From: Streptomyces clavuligerus
Lineage (GTDB): Bacteria > Actinomycetota > Actinomycetes > Streptomycetales > Streptomycetaceae
Length of the DNA stretch: 64,000 nt
Assembly: GCF_005519465.1 (NCBI RefSeq)
Contig: NZ_CP027858.1
Span: forward strand, 1,984,001 to 2,048,000
Reading direction: 5' to 3'
In this document: positions 24,920-34,460 of the stretch, piece by piece
Position numbering within the stretch: position 1 is the first letter of the stretch
How the letters are laid out: each line of letters opens with the position of its first letter
Program-made: the position numbers and the translations under genes
Notes under the pieces: model-generated
What the model was told of the DNA's origin: nothing
Seen by the model: the letters and a program-made list of their open reading frames with translations, nothing else
Databases searched by the model: none

Positions 24920-26461
24920 TCAGCCTCCGGTGCCCCGGCCGGTGATGATCTCGGCGGCCGCCTCACCGCAGACGCGGGCGGCGCCATGGGTCGCGATGTG
25001 CAGGGCGCCCCGGGGACGGTCCCGGTTGAGGCCCATCTCCACGACGACCGTGTCCGGACGGGCCGCGAGCAGCGCGTCCAGACCGGCCGACATCCAGCCG
25101 TGCCGGTGCACGTCACGTACCACTGCGACGATCCTACGGTCCCCGGCTCCCGCCAGCACCTTGCCCACCAGGGCGGAGGCGTCCGTCTCCGAGGCGTCGA
25201 AGGTGTCACCCTGCGTGTCCGGCAGCAGCTTCCGCAGCTCCGGCAGGACCCCCCAGGGGGTCTCCGTGCTGACGGCGATGTTGGTGACCGGGGCGAAGGA
25301 GGCGACATAGGGCGCCGCGGTGACGGGCTCGTAGGGCAGCTCGCCCGCGGTGACCCGGACGGCCCGGCGGGCGGCGACGAGTCCGACGCCGGGGCCGGAC
25401 GCGCTCCCCTCCTGCTGTGCCGCGCCCGGCTCCGGCGCCGTCCTGGTCCGGCGGGTCCAGTCGGCGAGGGAGCGCACCCGCGCCGCCGCGTCCGCCAGCC
25501 GCTCCTCGGCCAGGTCCCCGTTGCGGACCGCGGCGACCAGGGCGTCACGGAGCTGGAGCACCGTCTCCTCGTCGCAGAGCCCGCCGCCGACACAGATGGC
25601 GTCGGCGCCCGCGGCGATGGCGAGCACGGTGCCGCGCTCGATGCCGTAGGTCGCGGAGATGGCCTTCATCTCGATGCCGTCGGTGATGATCAGCCCGTCG
25701 AAGCCCAGCTCCTCACGGAGCAGACCGCCGAGGATCTGCGGGCTGAGGGTCGCCGGGCGCTCCGGGTCGAGCGCGGGCAGCAGGATGTGCGCGCTCATCA
25801 CCGCCTTGGGGCGCGCCGACAGGGTGTCCCGGAAGGGCGGCAGGTCGCGGATGCGCAGGGTGTCCATGCCGACGTCGATCCGGGGCATGGCGTGGTGCGA
25901 GTCCACGTTGGTGTCGCCGTGGCCGGGGAAGTGCTTGAGACAGGCGGCGACACCGGCGGCCTGCATGCCCTCGACATAGGCGAGGGTGTGCCGGGTGACC
26001 AGCCGGGCGTCGTCGCCGAAGGAGCGGACACCGATGACCGGGTTGTCCGGGTTGGCGTTGACGTCCGCGGTCGGGGCCCAGTTGAGGTTGACCCCGCAGT
26101 CGGCGAGCATGCGGCCGAGCTGATGGGCGACCTCACGGGTGAGGCCGGGGTCGTCCACGGTGCCCAGGGCGTAGTTGCCGGGGAAGGAGGAGCCCTCACG
26201 GACCTCCAGCCGGGTCACGTCGCCGCTCTCCTCGTCGATGGCGACGAGGATGTCGTCCCGTTCGGCGCGGAGCTGCGCGGTGAGCGCGGCCACCTGCTCG
26301 GGGCTGACGATGTTGCGGCCGAAGAGCCCGACGGAGCCCAGGCCCTCGCCGATGTGGCGGAGTACCCAGTCGGGTGCGGTGGTGCCCACGAAGCCGGGCT
26401 GGAGCACCGCGAGGGCGTCCCGGGTGAGTGTGTCGGACGTACCGCGTACAACGGTGGTCAT
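24920..26461 (-). CDS. dasD: Family 3 beta-N-acetylglucosaminidase DasD
   Basis: A 513-residue GH3 enzyme of the NagZ type, hydrolysing chitobiose or N-acetylglucosaminides. KHFPGHGDTNVDSHH (the Asp-His acid/base loop) and LIITDGIEMKAI (nucleophile Asp) are both present. A C-terminal extension of about 170 residues follows the barrel. There is no signal peptide, so it acts in the cytosol on oligosaccharide imported by DasABC. It starts 7 bases after the dasC stop. The name rests on the order dasA-B-C-D remembered from S. coelicolor. Confidence 0.9.
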   Translation of the reverse strand: MTTVVRGTSDTLTRDALAVLQPGFVGTTAPDWVLRHIGEGLGSVGLFGRNIVSPEQVAALTAQLRAERDDILVAIDEESGDVTRLEVREGSSFPGNYALGTVDDPGLTREVAHQLGRMLADCGVNLNWAPTADVNANPDNPVIGVRSFGDDARLVTRHTLAYVEGMQAAGVAACLKHFPGHGDTNVDSHHAMPRIDVGMDTLRIRDLPPFRDTLSARPKAVMSAHILLPALDPERPATLSPQILGGLLREELGFDGLIITDGIEMKAISATYGIERGTVLAIAAGADAICVGGGLCDEETVLQLRDALVAAVRNGDLAEERLADAAARVRSLADWTRRTRTAPEPGAAQQEGSASGPGVGLVAARRAVRVTAGELPYEPVTAAPYVASFAPVTNIAVSTETPWGVLPELRKLLPDTQGDTFDASETDASALVGKVLAGAGDRRIVAVVRDVHRHGWMSAGLDALLAARPDTVVVEMGLNRDRPRGALHIATHGAARVCGEAAAEIITGRGTGG

Positions 26462-26468
26462 GAAGCCG

Positions 26469-27383
26469 TTATCCCTTCACTGCGCCGGAGGTGAGGCCCG
26501 CGGCCATCTTCTTCTGGATGATCATGAAGAAGATCACGACCGGGATGGCGACGATGACCGAGGCGGCCATCAGCGCGCCGTAGTCGGTGCCCCGGGAGGT
26601 GGTGAAGTTCGCCAGCCAGATGTTCAGCGTGTACTTGTCGTTGTCCTGGAGAACGATGTACGCGAGCATGTACTCGTTCCACGCGTTGATCAGCGAGAAG
26701 ATCGACGCAGCCGCGAGACCCGGGGCGAGCAGCGGGAAGATGATCCGCCAGAAGGCGCCCATCTGGGTGCAGCCGTCCACCATCGCGGACTCCTCCAGCT
26801 CCTTCGGGATGTTGATCACGAAGCCGCGGATCATCCAGGTGGCGAAGGGGAGCGTGGAGACCAGGTAGATGATGATGATGCCCCAGAACTCGTTCAGCGC
26901 GCCGAACTCGTTGAGCTGGAGGTAGATCGGGATCAGCATCGCCGTGGGCGGCAGCAGCTGCACCACGATGAGCACGATCATGAGCGCCCGGCGGCCGTGG
27001 AAGCGGAAGCGTCCGATGGCGTACGCGGCGACCGTGGCCAGCAGCATGGCGCCGGCGACGGCGGTGACACTGATGATCAGACTGGCCTGGATGGCGGTGT
27101 CGAAGTTCTCGTACTTCACCGCGCGCTTGAAGTTGTCGAAGGTCAGCGAGGAGGGCCAGAGGGTCTGGTCCCAGCTGCGGATCTCCCGGTTGGGGCGGAG
27201 GGCGCTGACGACGAGCCAGTACACCGGGAAGGCCATGACCGCGAAGGTCAGCATTCCCAGCGTGTTGTAGATGTGGCGGCTCTTCTTCTTGCGGTCCGTC
27301 GAGCGCATGGGCTTGGCGGCGGGCGCGGTCTTCACGGTGTTCACGGGCGTCTCGGTCTCCGGCGCGGGGGCGGTGGTGCTCAA
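26469..27383 (-). CDS. dasC: Chitobiose ABC transporter permease DasC
   Basis: A 304-residue MalG-type permease with six predicted spans and the EAA loop PKELEESAMVDGCTQMGAFW. It forms the membrane channel with DasB for N,N'-diacetylchitobiose import. The start is a TTG at 27383 that overlaps the dasB stop (ATTGA). GGAGAGG is 4 bases upstream, strongly supporting it. The first 35 residues are Thr/Pro/Lys-rich and cytoplasmic. No ATPase gene is in the locus; in Streptomyces the shared ATPase MsiK serves this transporter. Confidence 0.93.
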   Translation of the reverse strand: MSTTAPAPETETPVNTVKTAPAAKPMRSTDRKKKSRHIYNTLGMLTFAVMAFPVYWLVVSALRPNREIRSWDQTLWPSSLTFDNFKRAVKYENFDTAIQASLIISVTAVAGAMLLATVAAYAIGRFRFHGRRALMIVLIVVQLLPPTAMLIPIYLQLNEFGALNEFWGIIIIYLVSTLPFATWMIRGFVINIPKELEESAMVDGCTQMGAFWRIIFPLLAPGLAAASIFSLINAWNEYMLAYIVLQDNDKYTLNIWLANFTTSRGTDYGALMAASVIVAIPVVIFFMIIQKKMAAGLTSGAVKG

Positions 27384-28396
27384 TCGACCTCTCCGATCTT
27401 GAGCAGCTGGCGCAGGTAGTACACGGCGACACCGGACAGCAGCAGAACGGTGATCAGGGAGATGGCCGCGCCCTGGCTGAAGGAGTTGTTCTCGAATGCC
27501 TTGTTGAAGGCGTAGAGGCCGATGATCTCGTACTCGGGCTCGGGCTTTCCGCCGCGCATCAGCCAGACCTGGCCGAGGACGTTGAAGTCCCAGATCACCG
27601 AGAGGGTGGCGACCATCTGGAAGACGGGCTTGATCACCGGGAAGGTCACATAGCGGAAGTTGCCGAAGGCGTTGACGCCGTCGATGGCGGCGGCCTCCTC
27701 CAGCTCCTTCGGGACCTGGGTGAGGGCGGCGTAGAGCGTGATGGCGATGAAGGGAATGGCGCCCCAGACAACCACCGCGCCGATGATGAGGAAGCCCTGC
27801 TTGTAGTCGAGCCACCAGTTGTGGCCCTGGAAGTCCAGCCCCAGGTACTTGGTCAGGACCATGTTGAGCACGCCGTAGTCGGAGTCCGACAGCCAGCGGA
27901 AGATGGAGGACGCCACCATGACCGGGATGGACCAGGCGGCGATCAGCGCGCCGGTCAGGGCCAGCCGGGCCCAGTCGGACATGCGCTGCATCATCAGCGC
28001 GACGCCCAGACCGAGGGCGAGGCTGACGACCACACAGGCGATCATGAAGACCACGGTCAGGATGACCGAGTCCCAGAACTCGCCGTCGGTGAGGATGTTC
28101 TCGAACTGCTCGAAGCCCACCCACTCCGGCTCGGTGCCCAGCCAGAGCTCCTTGCGGCCCACGTCCTGGAAGGACATGATCACTGTCTTGATCAGCGGCC
28201 AGACGAACACCGCGGCGATGGCGATGAACGCGGGCGCGATCAGCAGATAGGGCAGCAGCGCCCCCTTGCGTCTCCGCCGACCACCCCCGCCGGGCGCCTT
28301 GGGTTCATGGACTCCTGCGGGCCGCTTGTCGGCCGCCGCCGGGGAGGCGGCTTGGGGGTCAGGTCCCCCGGGGGTCTTGAGCTCGGCGGCACTCAT
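27380..28396 (-). CDS. dasB: Chitobiose ABC transporter permease DasB
   Basis: A 338-residue MalF-type permease. After a 65-residue hydrophilic Lys/Arg/Gly-rich N-terminus come six spans. The EAA loop reads PKELEEAAAIDGVNAFGNFR. The ATG at 28396 (MSAAELKTPGG) is preferred over an upstream in-frame ATG that lies in the inter-gene hairpin. GGAAGG is 9-10 bases upstream. It overlaps dasC by four bases. The hairpin between dasA and dasB implies lower expression of the permeases than of the binding protein. Confidence 0.93.
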   Translation of the reverse strand: MSAAELKTPGGPDPQAASPAAADKRPAGVHEPKAPGGGGRRRRKGALLPYLLIAPAFIAIAAVFVWPLIKTVIMSFQDVGRKELWLGTEPEWVGFEQFENILTDGEFWDSVILTVVFMIACVVVSLALGLGVALMMQRMSDWARLALTGALIAAWSIPVMVASSIFRWLSDSDYGVLNMVLTKYLGLDFQGHNWWLDYKQGFLIIGAVVVWGAIPFIAITLYAALTQVPKELEEAAAIDGVNAFGNFRYVTFPVIKPVFQMVATLSVIWDFNVLGQVWLMRGGKPEPEYEIIGLYAFNKAFENNSFSQGAAISLITVLLLSGVAVYYLRQLLKIGEVD

Positions 28397-28432
28397 GGTG
28401 CGTGGCCTTCCGTTCGACTTGTCACCTGAGGC

Positions 28433-28472
28433 GGGGGTGACGGCCCGGCGCGGGCGCCGGGCCGTCACCCCC
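28433..28472. terminator. Intra-operon hairpin between dasA and dasB
   Basis: A perfect 19-bp stem (arms 28433-28451 and 28454-28472, core GACGGCCCGGCGC) with a two-base loop lies just after the dasA stop and before dasB. Binding-protein genes are often followed by such partial terminators or mRNA-stabilising hairpins, which raise their expression over the permeases. Confidence 0.85.
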
Positions 28473-28503
28473 CGGGGAGATCAGAGGCTGGTGACCGGAA
28501 AGG

Positions 28504-29802
28504 TCAGGCACCCTCGGTGTTGATCAGCTTGTTGATCTCCGCGTCGGCCTTCTTCGTGGCGTCGGCGACCGAGGTGCCCCGGATGATGTCGAGCAGCATC
28601 AGCTCGATGATCTCGGACTTCTCGATCGCGGCCCAGCCCGGGGCGATCGGGGTGAACCAGGCGCCCTCGACCGCGTTGGCCGCGGCGGCGGTCTCCGGCT
28701 TGGTCTTCATCGCCTGGAGCTGCTTGGTGTTGTTCGGCAGGGTGGCCTTGGCCATCAGGCCTTCCTGCGACTTCTCGTTCGTGTAGAACGAGATCCACTC
28801 CTCGCCCAGGTCCTGCTGCTTGGACTTGGCGATGGTGGCGAGGTCCGAGCCGCCGATGAAGGTCGGGAGCGCCTTGCCCTCGGGGCCGGGCATACCGGCC
28901 GCGAAGATCTTGCCGTCCAGCTTCGGGTTGCCGTTCTGGCCACCGACGACGCTGCCGGCCTCCCAGGCGTTGCCGTAGATCACGGCGGCCTTCTCGTTCG
29001 CCATGACGTTGGCGTGGTCCTGCTCGTCCTTGGTCTTGTCGGCCTTGTTGTACTTCTTGACCAGGTCGACGTAGTGCTGGATGCCCTTCTGGGCCTCCGG
29101 GCTGGAGAGCGAGGCGGTCCACTTGCCGTCGCCGTCCACCTCGGCGATCTTCCCGCCGTACGCGGCCACGTAGGACATGGCGGCGTACCAGTACTTACCG
29201 GGCAGGTAGAGGGAGGAGAAGCCCTTGTCCTTGCCGAACTTCGTCTGGACCTTGTCCAGGGCGGCGGTCAGCTCGGCCTCGGTGGCGGGGAGCTTGTCGC
29301 CGGCGCCGGCCTTCTTGAACATGTCGGCGTTGTAGACGGCGACGCGGGCACCGGCGTAGTAGGGCACGCAGAAGAGCTTGCCCTCGTAGGTGCAGGTGTC
29401 CTTCAGACCCTTGATCCAGGTGTCCGAGTTCGCGTACTTCTTCTCGTCGATCTCGCCGAGGGCGCCACCGAGGATGTAGGTCATCGTCTCGGTGTTGCCC
29501 AGCTCGACCACGTCGGGGAACTTGTCACCGGAGAGGGCGGCGTCGAGCTTCTTGGTCTTGTCGGCCCACTGCTGGAACTGGACGTTGACCTTGACCTTGG
29601 GGTACTTCGCGTTGAACTGCTTGGTGGCGTCGCTGACGACCTGGGGCCAGGTGGACTGCGCGTCGTTCATCAGCCACACGGTGAGCTCACCGGTGCGGTC
29701 CTTGGGGTCCTTCGCCGCGTTGTCCTTGTCGTCCGACCCACAGGCCGCGACCGAGACCATCATGGCCGCCACACCGACCGCAGCAATCAGCTTGCGCTTC
29801 AC
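28504..29802 (-). CDS. dasA: Chitobiose-binding lipoprotein DasA
   Basis: A 432-residue family 1 extracellular solute-binding protein for N,N'-diacetylchitobiose. The signal ends SVAAC with Cys21 as the lipidation site. The mature domain shows the usual WLMNDAQSTWPQVV and QFQQWADKTKKLDAALSG. Loss of dasA in S. coelicolor alters sporulation on rich media, tying uptake to development. It is divergent from dasR; two dre boxes in the 304-bp spacer explain direct repression by DasR. AT content at Lys-rich codons is slightly higher than in neighbours. Confidence 0.95.
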   Translation of the reverse strand: MKRKLIAAVGVAAMMVSVAACGSDDKDNAAKDPKDRTGELTVWLMNDAQSTWPQVVSDATKQFNAKYPKVKVNVQFQQWADKTKKLDAALSGDKFPDVVELGNTETMTYILGGALGEIDEKKYANSDTWIKGLKDTCTYEGKLFCVPYYAGARVAVYNADMFKKAGAGDKLPATEAELTAALDKVQTKFGKDKGFSSLYLPGKYWYAAMSYVAAYGGKIAEVDGDGKWTASLSSPEAQKGIQHYVDLVKKYNKADKTKDEQDHANVMANEKAAVIYGNAWEAGSVVGGQNGNPKLDGKIFAAGMPGPEGKALPTFIGGSDLATIAKSKQQDLGEEWISFYTNEKSQEGLMAKATLPNNTKQLQAMKTKPETAAAANAVEGAWFTPIAPGWAAIEKSEIIELMLLDIIRGTSVADATKKADAEINKLINTEGA

Positions 29803-29908
29803 GCCACACCCTCCTCAAGGGATGCAAGATTTCCCCCCACCGCCCGGGAGTGCACAACACGCAGTGACAGTGCTTCAGGTCTGCCCGTGGGGCTGGGACC
29901 TGGTCTTT

Positions 29909-29924
29909 AATGGTTTAGACCAGT
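29909..29924. promoter_or_regulatory. dre box 1 (DasR operator)
   Basis: AATGGTTTAGACCAGT; the 12-bp core TGGTTTAGACCA (29911-29922) differs from the ideal TGGTCTAGACCA by one base. A further half site, CTGGTCT, lies at 29900-29906. It is in the dasA-dasR spacer (29803-30106). Confidence 0.85.
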
Positions 29925-29933
29925 ACCCGGGAG

Positions 29934-29949
29934 CTTGGCCTAGACCTTT
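29934..29949. promoter_or_regulatory. dre box 2 (DasR operator)
   Basis: CTTGGCCTAGACCTTT; core TGGCCTAGACCT has two departures from the consensus. Its centre is 25 bp from that of box 1. Two such boxes are known at this position in S. coelicolor. Confidence 0.75.
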
Positions 29950-30007
29950 TGGGGTGTCAAGGGTGTATAAGAAGGGCAGTCGCGTCCGTTATAGGACCGA
30001 CACCTGA

Positions 30008-30871
<864 letters not shown>

Positions 30872-30882
30872 GGCGGCCATGC

Positions 30883-30912
30883 CTCAGGGCCGTCGGCGAC
30901 GGCGGCCCTGAG
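30883..30912. terminator. Bidirectional terminator, dasR / vapC
   Basis: CTCAGGGCCG (30883-30892) pairs with CGGCCCTGAG (30903-30912) across a 10-base loop, between convergent dasR and vapC. Confidence 0.8.
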
Positions 30913-30928
30913 CGCGGCACCTCCCTGG

Positions 30929-31348
30929 TCAGTCGGCCGTGCCCCGGGGGACGATCCATTCGGTGAGCTGGCCGGTGACTTCGGCGATCAGATCGAAGTC
31001 GCCGTCGTAGTGCAGCAGGGTCAGCCCATGGCGCTCGGCCGTGGCCGCCACCAGAAGGTCCGGGATGGACAGCGCCCGGTGATTGCCCTTCCGCGCGCAG
31101 AAACCCTGCACCTCGATCGCACGGGCGACGATCTCGTCGGTGGTGGGAAACCACTCGAACGCCTGGCGCCGCCCCAGCATCCGCTCGTAGTCGTCCGCGT
31201 TCCGGGCGCTGAAGAGCAGCTCAAGATCGATGATTCCGGACGTGCCCACCAGCCCCCGCAGCAGCTTGGGCTCCAGAGCCGCCCTCACCCCCGGCTTCCC
31301 GGCCCGCGCCCAGACGCTCATGTCGACCAGGTAGCGCGCTACTGCCAT
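30929..31348 (-). CDS. vapC: VapC-type PIN-domain toxin
   Basis: A 139-residue PIN-domain ribonuclease, predicted to cleave tRNA or rRNA when free of its antitoxin. Acidic metal ligands are Asp9 (YLVDMSVWA), a Glu in IIDLELLFSA, Asp96 (SIPDLLVAA) and Asp in HYDGDFD. Its start overlaps vapB by 10 bp, so translation is coupled. The pair is inserted between dasR and nrdA and is likely horizontally acquired. The target RNA is unknown. Confidence 0.9.
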   Translation of the reverse strand: MAVARYLVDMSVWARAGKPGVRAALEPKLLRGLVGTSGIIDLELLFSARNADDYERMLGRRQAFEWFPTTDEIVARAIEVQGFCARKGNHRALSIPDLLVAATAERHGLTLLHYDGDFDLIAEVTGQLTEWIVPRGTAD

Positions 31349-31545
31349 GCCCCCGCCATCACCTCGGAGTCGGCGAGGTCCGGATACTCCCCCGCCGCCA
31401 GTTCATCCAGATGACGCAGCTGGGTCTCCAGGGCCACCAGTCGGCGCAGGGCCTCGTTCACGGTGGCTTTCTTGGTCGCCGTGCCCAGTATGTCCGCCGC
31501 CTGGGCCAGCAGCTCATCATCGAGGTCGATCTGCGTTGTGGTCAT
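31339..31545 (-). CDS. vapB: VapB-type antitoxin
   Basis: A 68-residue antitoxin. Its N-terminus MTTTQIDLDDELLAQAADIL is the ribbon-helix-helix DNA-binding part found in VapB proteins (VapB/DUF2191 type). The C-terminal part, rich in Glu and Leu (LDELAAGEYPDLADSE), should wrap the toxin. GGGAGG precedes the ATG by 6 bases. It is probably auto-repressive via the repeat at 31584-31613. Confidence 0.9.
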   Translation of the reverse strand: MTTTQIDLDDELLAQAADILGTATKKATVNEALRRLVALETQLRHLDELAAGEYPDLADSEVMAGAWQ

Positions 31546-31583
31546 CGAAGCCTCCCGATCTCATATATGCATCGATCCACATT

Positions 31584-31613
31584 GCATACATTGACTAGAC
31601 AATACAGCATACA
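31584..31613. promoter_or_regulatory. vapBC operator candidate
   Basis: The direct repeat GCATACA (31584-31590 and 31607-31613) flanks the imperfect palindrome ATTGACTAGACAAT (31590-31603). The block lies in an AT-rich 60-bp stretch (about 31555-31615) upstream of vapB, unlike the surrounding sequence, and suits binding by two RHH dimers. Confidence 0.6.
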
Positions 31614-31734
31614 TCGCTGGCGCGATCCTCCCCATACCGGACCGGCGGACCCCCAGCGAGCACCTACGCTTCACGGCGCCCCCTGCTCACGCTCAGCTCA
31701 CCCATCGCCACCCCTGCGACACAACATCTGGTGG

Positions 31735-31880
31735 GCATCACCACTCATCGCCACCACATGTATGCTCATCTCGCTGTCGACGCAGAGGAATCCGGTGGGA
31801 ATCCGGAACTGTCCCGCAACGGTGTGCTGTGGTGCCTTTGTCGTACCCGCAAGTCCGGACGTCTGCCGACAGCGCGCCCG
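31735..31880 (+). promoter_or_regulatory. Cobalamin (B12) riboswitch upstream of nrdAB
   Basis: Conserved segments appear in order: TCCGGTGGGAATCCGG (31791-31806), CTGTCCCGCAACGG (about 31809-31822) and the B12 box AAGTCCGGACGTCTGCCGAC at about 31851-31870. GC-rich inverted repeats follow (about 31875-31930) and could be the expression platform that hides the ribosome site or terminates transcription. In S. coelicolor the class Ia nrdABS operon is repressed by B12 through such a switch, saving the O2-dependent enzyme when the B12-dependent class II reductase can work. Exact ends are approximate. Confidence 0.93.
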
Positions 31881-32027
31881 GCTCATCCGAACCGGGTGCC
31901 GAGACGTCCGGGCCTCGCGGTTAGGGTCGGTGGACGCCGCCGGAAGCGCCTGCCCCACGGGTACGCGCGCCCTGCGGCCTGCCCGCCCGCCCCGCCGGCC
32001 CGTGAGCCGAGCGAGGGAGAGCACCAC

Positions 32028-34460
32028 GTGACCATCGCGCCAGCCGATCCGGCTTCGGGCAGCGCCGAGCAGATCATCCGGCCCACCACCCCCCAGGTCA
32101 CGGGGGAGACCGCCGCGCCCGTCCCCGGGCACGGCGAGGACGGCCCCGGGACCGCGCTGCTGCGGACCCTCACCGACCTCACGGCCGATCTGCCGGACAC
32201 CGACCCCGGACGGGTCGCCGCCGCCGCCCTGCGCGGCCGGCACCCGGGATCGGACGCGGCCGAGCTCCGCGGACTGGCCACCGACGCCGCCGCGGGCCTC
32301 ATCGCCGAGGACCCCGCCTACTCCCGGCTCGCCGCGCGACTGCTCACGCTCACCATCGGCGACGAGGCCCGCAGCCAGGGCGCCGTCTCCTTCTCCGCCT
32401 CGGTCGCCGTCGGGCACACCGAGGGCCTGATCGCCGACCGGACCGCCGCCTTCGTCGCGCTGCACTCCGCCCGGCTGGACGCGCTGATCGACCTCGACGC
32501 CGACGACCGCTTCGGCTACTTCGGCCTGCGCACCCTCTACAGCCGCTATCTGCTGCGCCACCCGATCACCCGGAAGGTGGTCGAGACCCCGCAGCACTTC
32601 ATGCTCCGGGTGGCCTGCGGGCTGGCCGAGGACGACACCGAGCGGGCCCTCGACGAGGTCGCCGCGCTCTACCGCCTGATGAGCCGGCTGGACTACCTCC
32701 CGTCCTCGCCCACGCTCTTCAACTCGGGCACCCGCCACCCGCAGATGTCCTCCTGCTACCTCCTGGACTCCCCGCAGGACGAGCTGGACTCCATCTACGG
32801 CCGCTACCACCAGGTCGCCCGGCTCTCCAAGCACGCGGGCGGCATCGGCCTCTCGTACTCGCGCATCCGCTCCCGCGGCTCCCTCATCCGCGGCACCAAC
32901 GGCCACTCCAACGGCATCGTGCCGTTCCTGAAGACCCTGGACGCCTCGGTCGCCGCGGTGAACCAGGGCGGGCGCCGCAAGGGCGCCGCGGCCGTCTATC
33001 TGGAGACCTGGCACGCGGACATCGAGGAGTTCCTGGAGCTGCGCGACAACACCGGCGAGGACGCCCGGCGTACCCACAACCTCAACCTGGCCCACTGGAT
33101 TCCGGACGAGTTCATGCGCCGGGTCCAGGCGGACACCGAGTGGTCGCTCTTCTCCCCGGCCGACGTGCCCGAGCTGGTCGACCTGTGGGGCGACGAGTTC
33201 GACGCCGCCTACCGCAAGGCCGAGGCCGCGGGCCTGGCCCGCCGGACCCTGCCCGCGCGGGAGCTGTACGGCCGGATGATGCGCACCCTCGCGCAGACCG
33301 GCAACGGCTGGATGACCTTCAAGGACGCCTCCAACCGCACCGCGAACCAGACCGCCCTGCCCGGCCACACGGTCCACTCCTCCAACCTCTGCACCGAGAT
33401 CCTGGAGGTCACCGACGACGGCGAGACCGCCGTCTGCAACCTGGGCTCGGTCAACCTGGGCGCCTTCGTCAGCGGCGGCGACATCGACTGGGAGCGGCTG
33501 GACGCCACCGTGCGCACCGCCGTGACCTTCCTCGACCGGGTCGTGGACATCAACTTCTACCCGACCGAGCAGGCGGGCCGCTCCAACACCAAGTGGCGTC
33601 CGGTGGGCCTGGGCGCCATGGGCCTCCAGGACGTCTTCTTCCAGCTCCGGCTGCCGTTCGACTCCGCCGAGGCCCGGGCGCTGTCCACCCGGATCGCCGA
33701 GCGGATCATGCTGGCCGCGTACGAGGCGTCCGCCGACCTCGCCGAGCGCCACGGACCGCTCCCCGCCTGGGAGAAGACCCGGACCGCGCGGGGTGTGCTG
33801 CACCCGGACCACTACGGCGTCGAGCAGCACTGGCCCGAGCGCTGGGCCGCGCTGCGCGAGCGCGTCGCCACCACCGGTATGCGCAACTCGCTGCTGCTGG
33901 CCATCGCGCCGACCGCGACCATCGCCTCCATCGCCGGTGTCTACGAGTGCATCGAGCCGCAGGTCTCCAACCTCTTCAAGCGCGAGACCCTGTCCGGCGA
34001 GTTCCTCCAGGTCAACTCCTACCTGGTGGCGGAGTTGAAGCGGCTCGGCGTCTGGGACGCCCAGACCCGTGAGGCGCTGCGCGACGCCAGTGGCTCGATC
34101 CAGGGCTTCAACTGGGTCCCGGACGAGGTGCGCGAGCTGTACCGCACGGCGTGGGAGATCCCGCAGCGCGGACTGATCGACATGGCGGCGGCACGCACCC
34201 CGTACATCGACCAGTCCCAGTCGCTGAACCTCTTCATGGAGACGCCCACCATCGGCAAGCTCAGCTCGATGTACGCGTACGCCTGGAAGCAGGGGCTGAA
34301 GACCACCTACTACCTGCGGTCCCGCCCGGCGACCCGGATCGCCCGCGCCGCCTCCGGCACGGCCGCCGCCGCGCCCGCCACCGTCCCCGTCCAGCAGGTG
34401 CCCCAGGACGCGGTCGCCTGCTCCCTTGAGAACCCCGAGTCCTGCGAGGCCTGCCAGTGA
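32028..34460 (+). CDS. nrdA: Class I ribonucleoside-diphosphate reductase alpha subunit
   Basis: An 810-residue catalytic subunit that reduces ribonucleotides to deoxyribonucleotides. The redox cysteine is in MSSCYLLDSP, the thiyl cysteine in HSSNLCTEI, and its partner in CNLGSVNLG. The C-terminal tail ends CEACQ, the thioredoxin-accepting cysteine pair. GAGGGAGAG precedes the GTG at 32028. The N-terminal ~60 residues are unusual, Pro/Gly-rich. The stop overlaps nrdB (GTGA). Controlled by the upstream B12 riboswitch, so expressed when cobalamin is short. Confidence 0.95.
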   Translation: MTIAPADPASGSAEQIIRPTTPQVTGETAAPVPGHGEDGPGTALLRTLTDLTADLPDTDPGRVAAAALRGRHPGSDAAELRGLATDAAAGLIAEDPAYSRLAARLLTLTIGDEARSQGAVSFSASVAVGHTEGLIADRTAAFVALHSARLDALIDLDADDRFGYFGLRTLYSRYLLRHPITRKVVETPQHFMLRVACGLAEDDTERALDEVAALYRLMSRLDYLPSSPTLFNSGTRHPQMSSCYLLDSPQDELDSIYGRYHQVARLSKHAGGIGLSYSRIRSRGSLIRGTNGHSNGIVPFLKTLDASVAAVNQGGRRKGAAAVYLETWHADIEEFLELRDNTGEDARRTHNLNLAHWIPDEFMRRVQADTEWSLFSPADVPELVDLWGDEFDAAYRKAEAAGLARRTLPARELYGRMMRTLAQTGNGWMTFKDASNRTANQTALPGHTVHSSNLCTEILEVTDDGETAVCNLGSVNLGAFVSGGDIDWERLDATVRTAVTFLDRVVDINFYPTEQAGRSNTKWRPVGLGAMGLQDVFFQLRLPFDSAEARALSTRIAERIMLAAYEASADLAERHGPLPAWEKTRTARGVLHPDHYGVEQHWPERWAALRERVATTGMRNSLLLAIAPTATIASIAGVYECIEPQVSNLFKRETLSGEFLQVNSYLVAELKRLGVWDAQTREALRDASGSIQGFNWVPDEVRELYRTAWEIPQRGLIDMAAARTPYIDQSQSLNLFMETPTIGKLSSMYAYAWKQGLKTTYYLRSRPATRIARAASGTAAAAPATVPVQQVPQDAVACSLENPESCEACQ

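Noticed and set aside
31698..33830. Minus-strand frame of about 710 codons over the riboswitch and nrdA
   Set aside because: Runs through the riboswitch and is antisense to the RNR catalytic core; GC-frame artefact.
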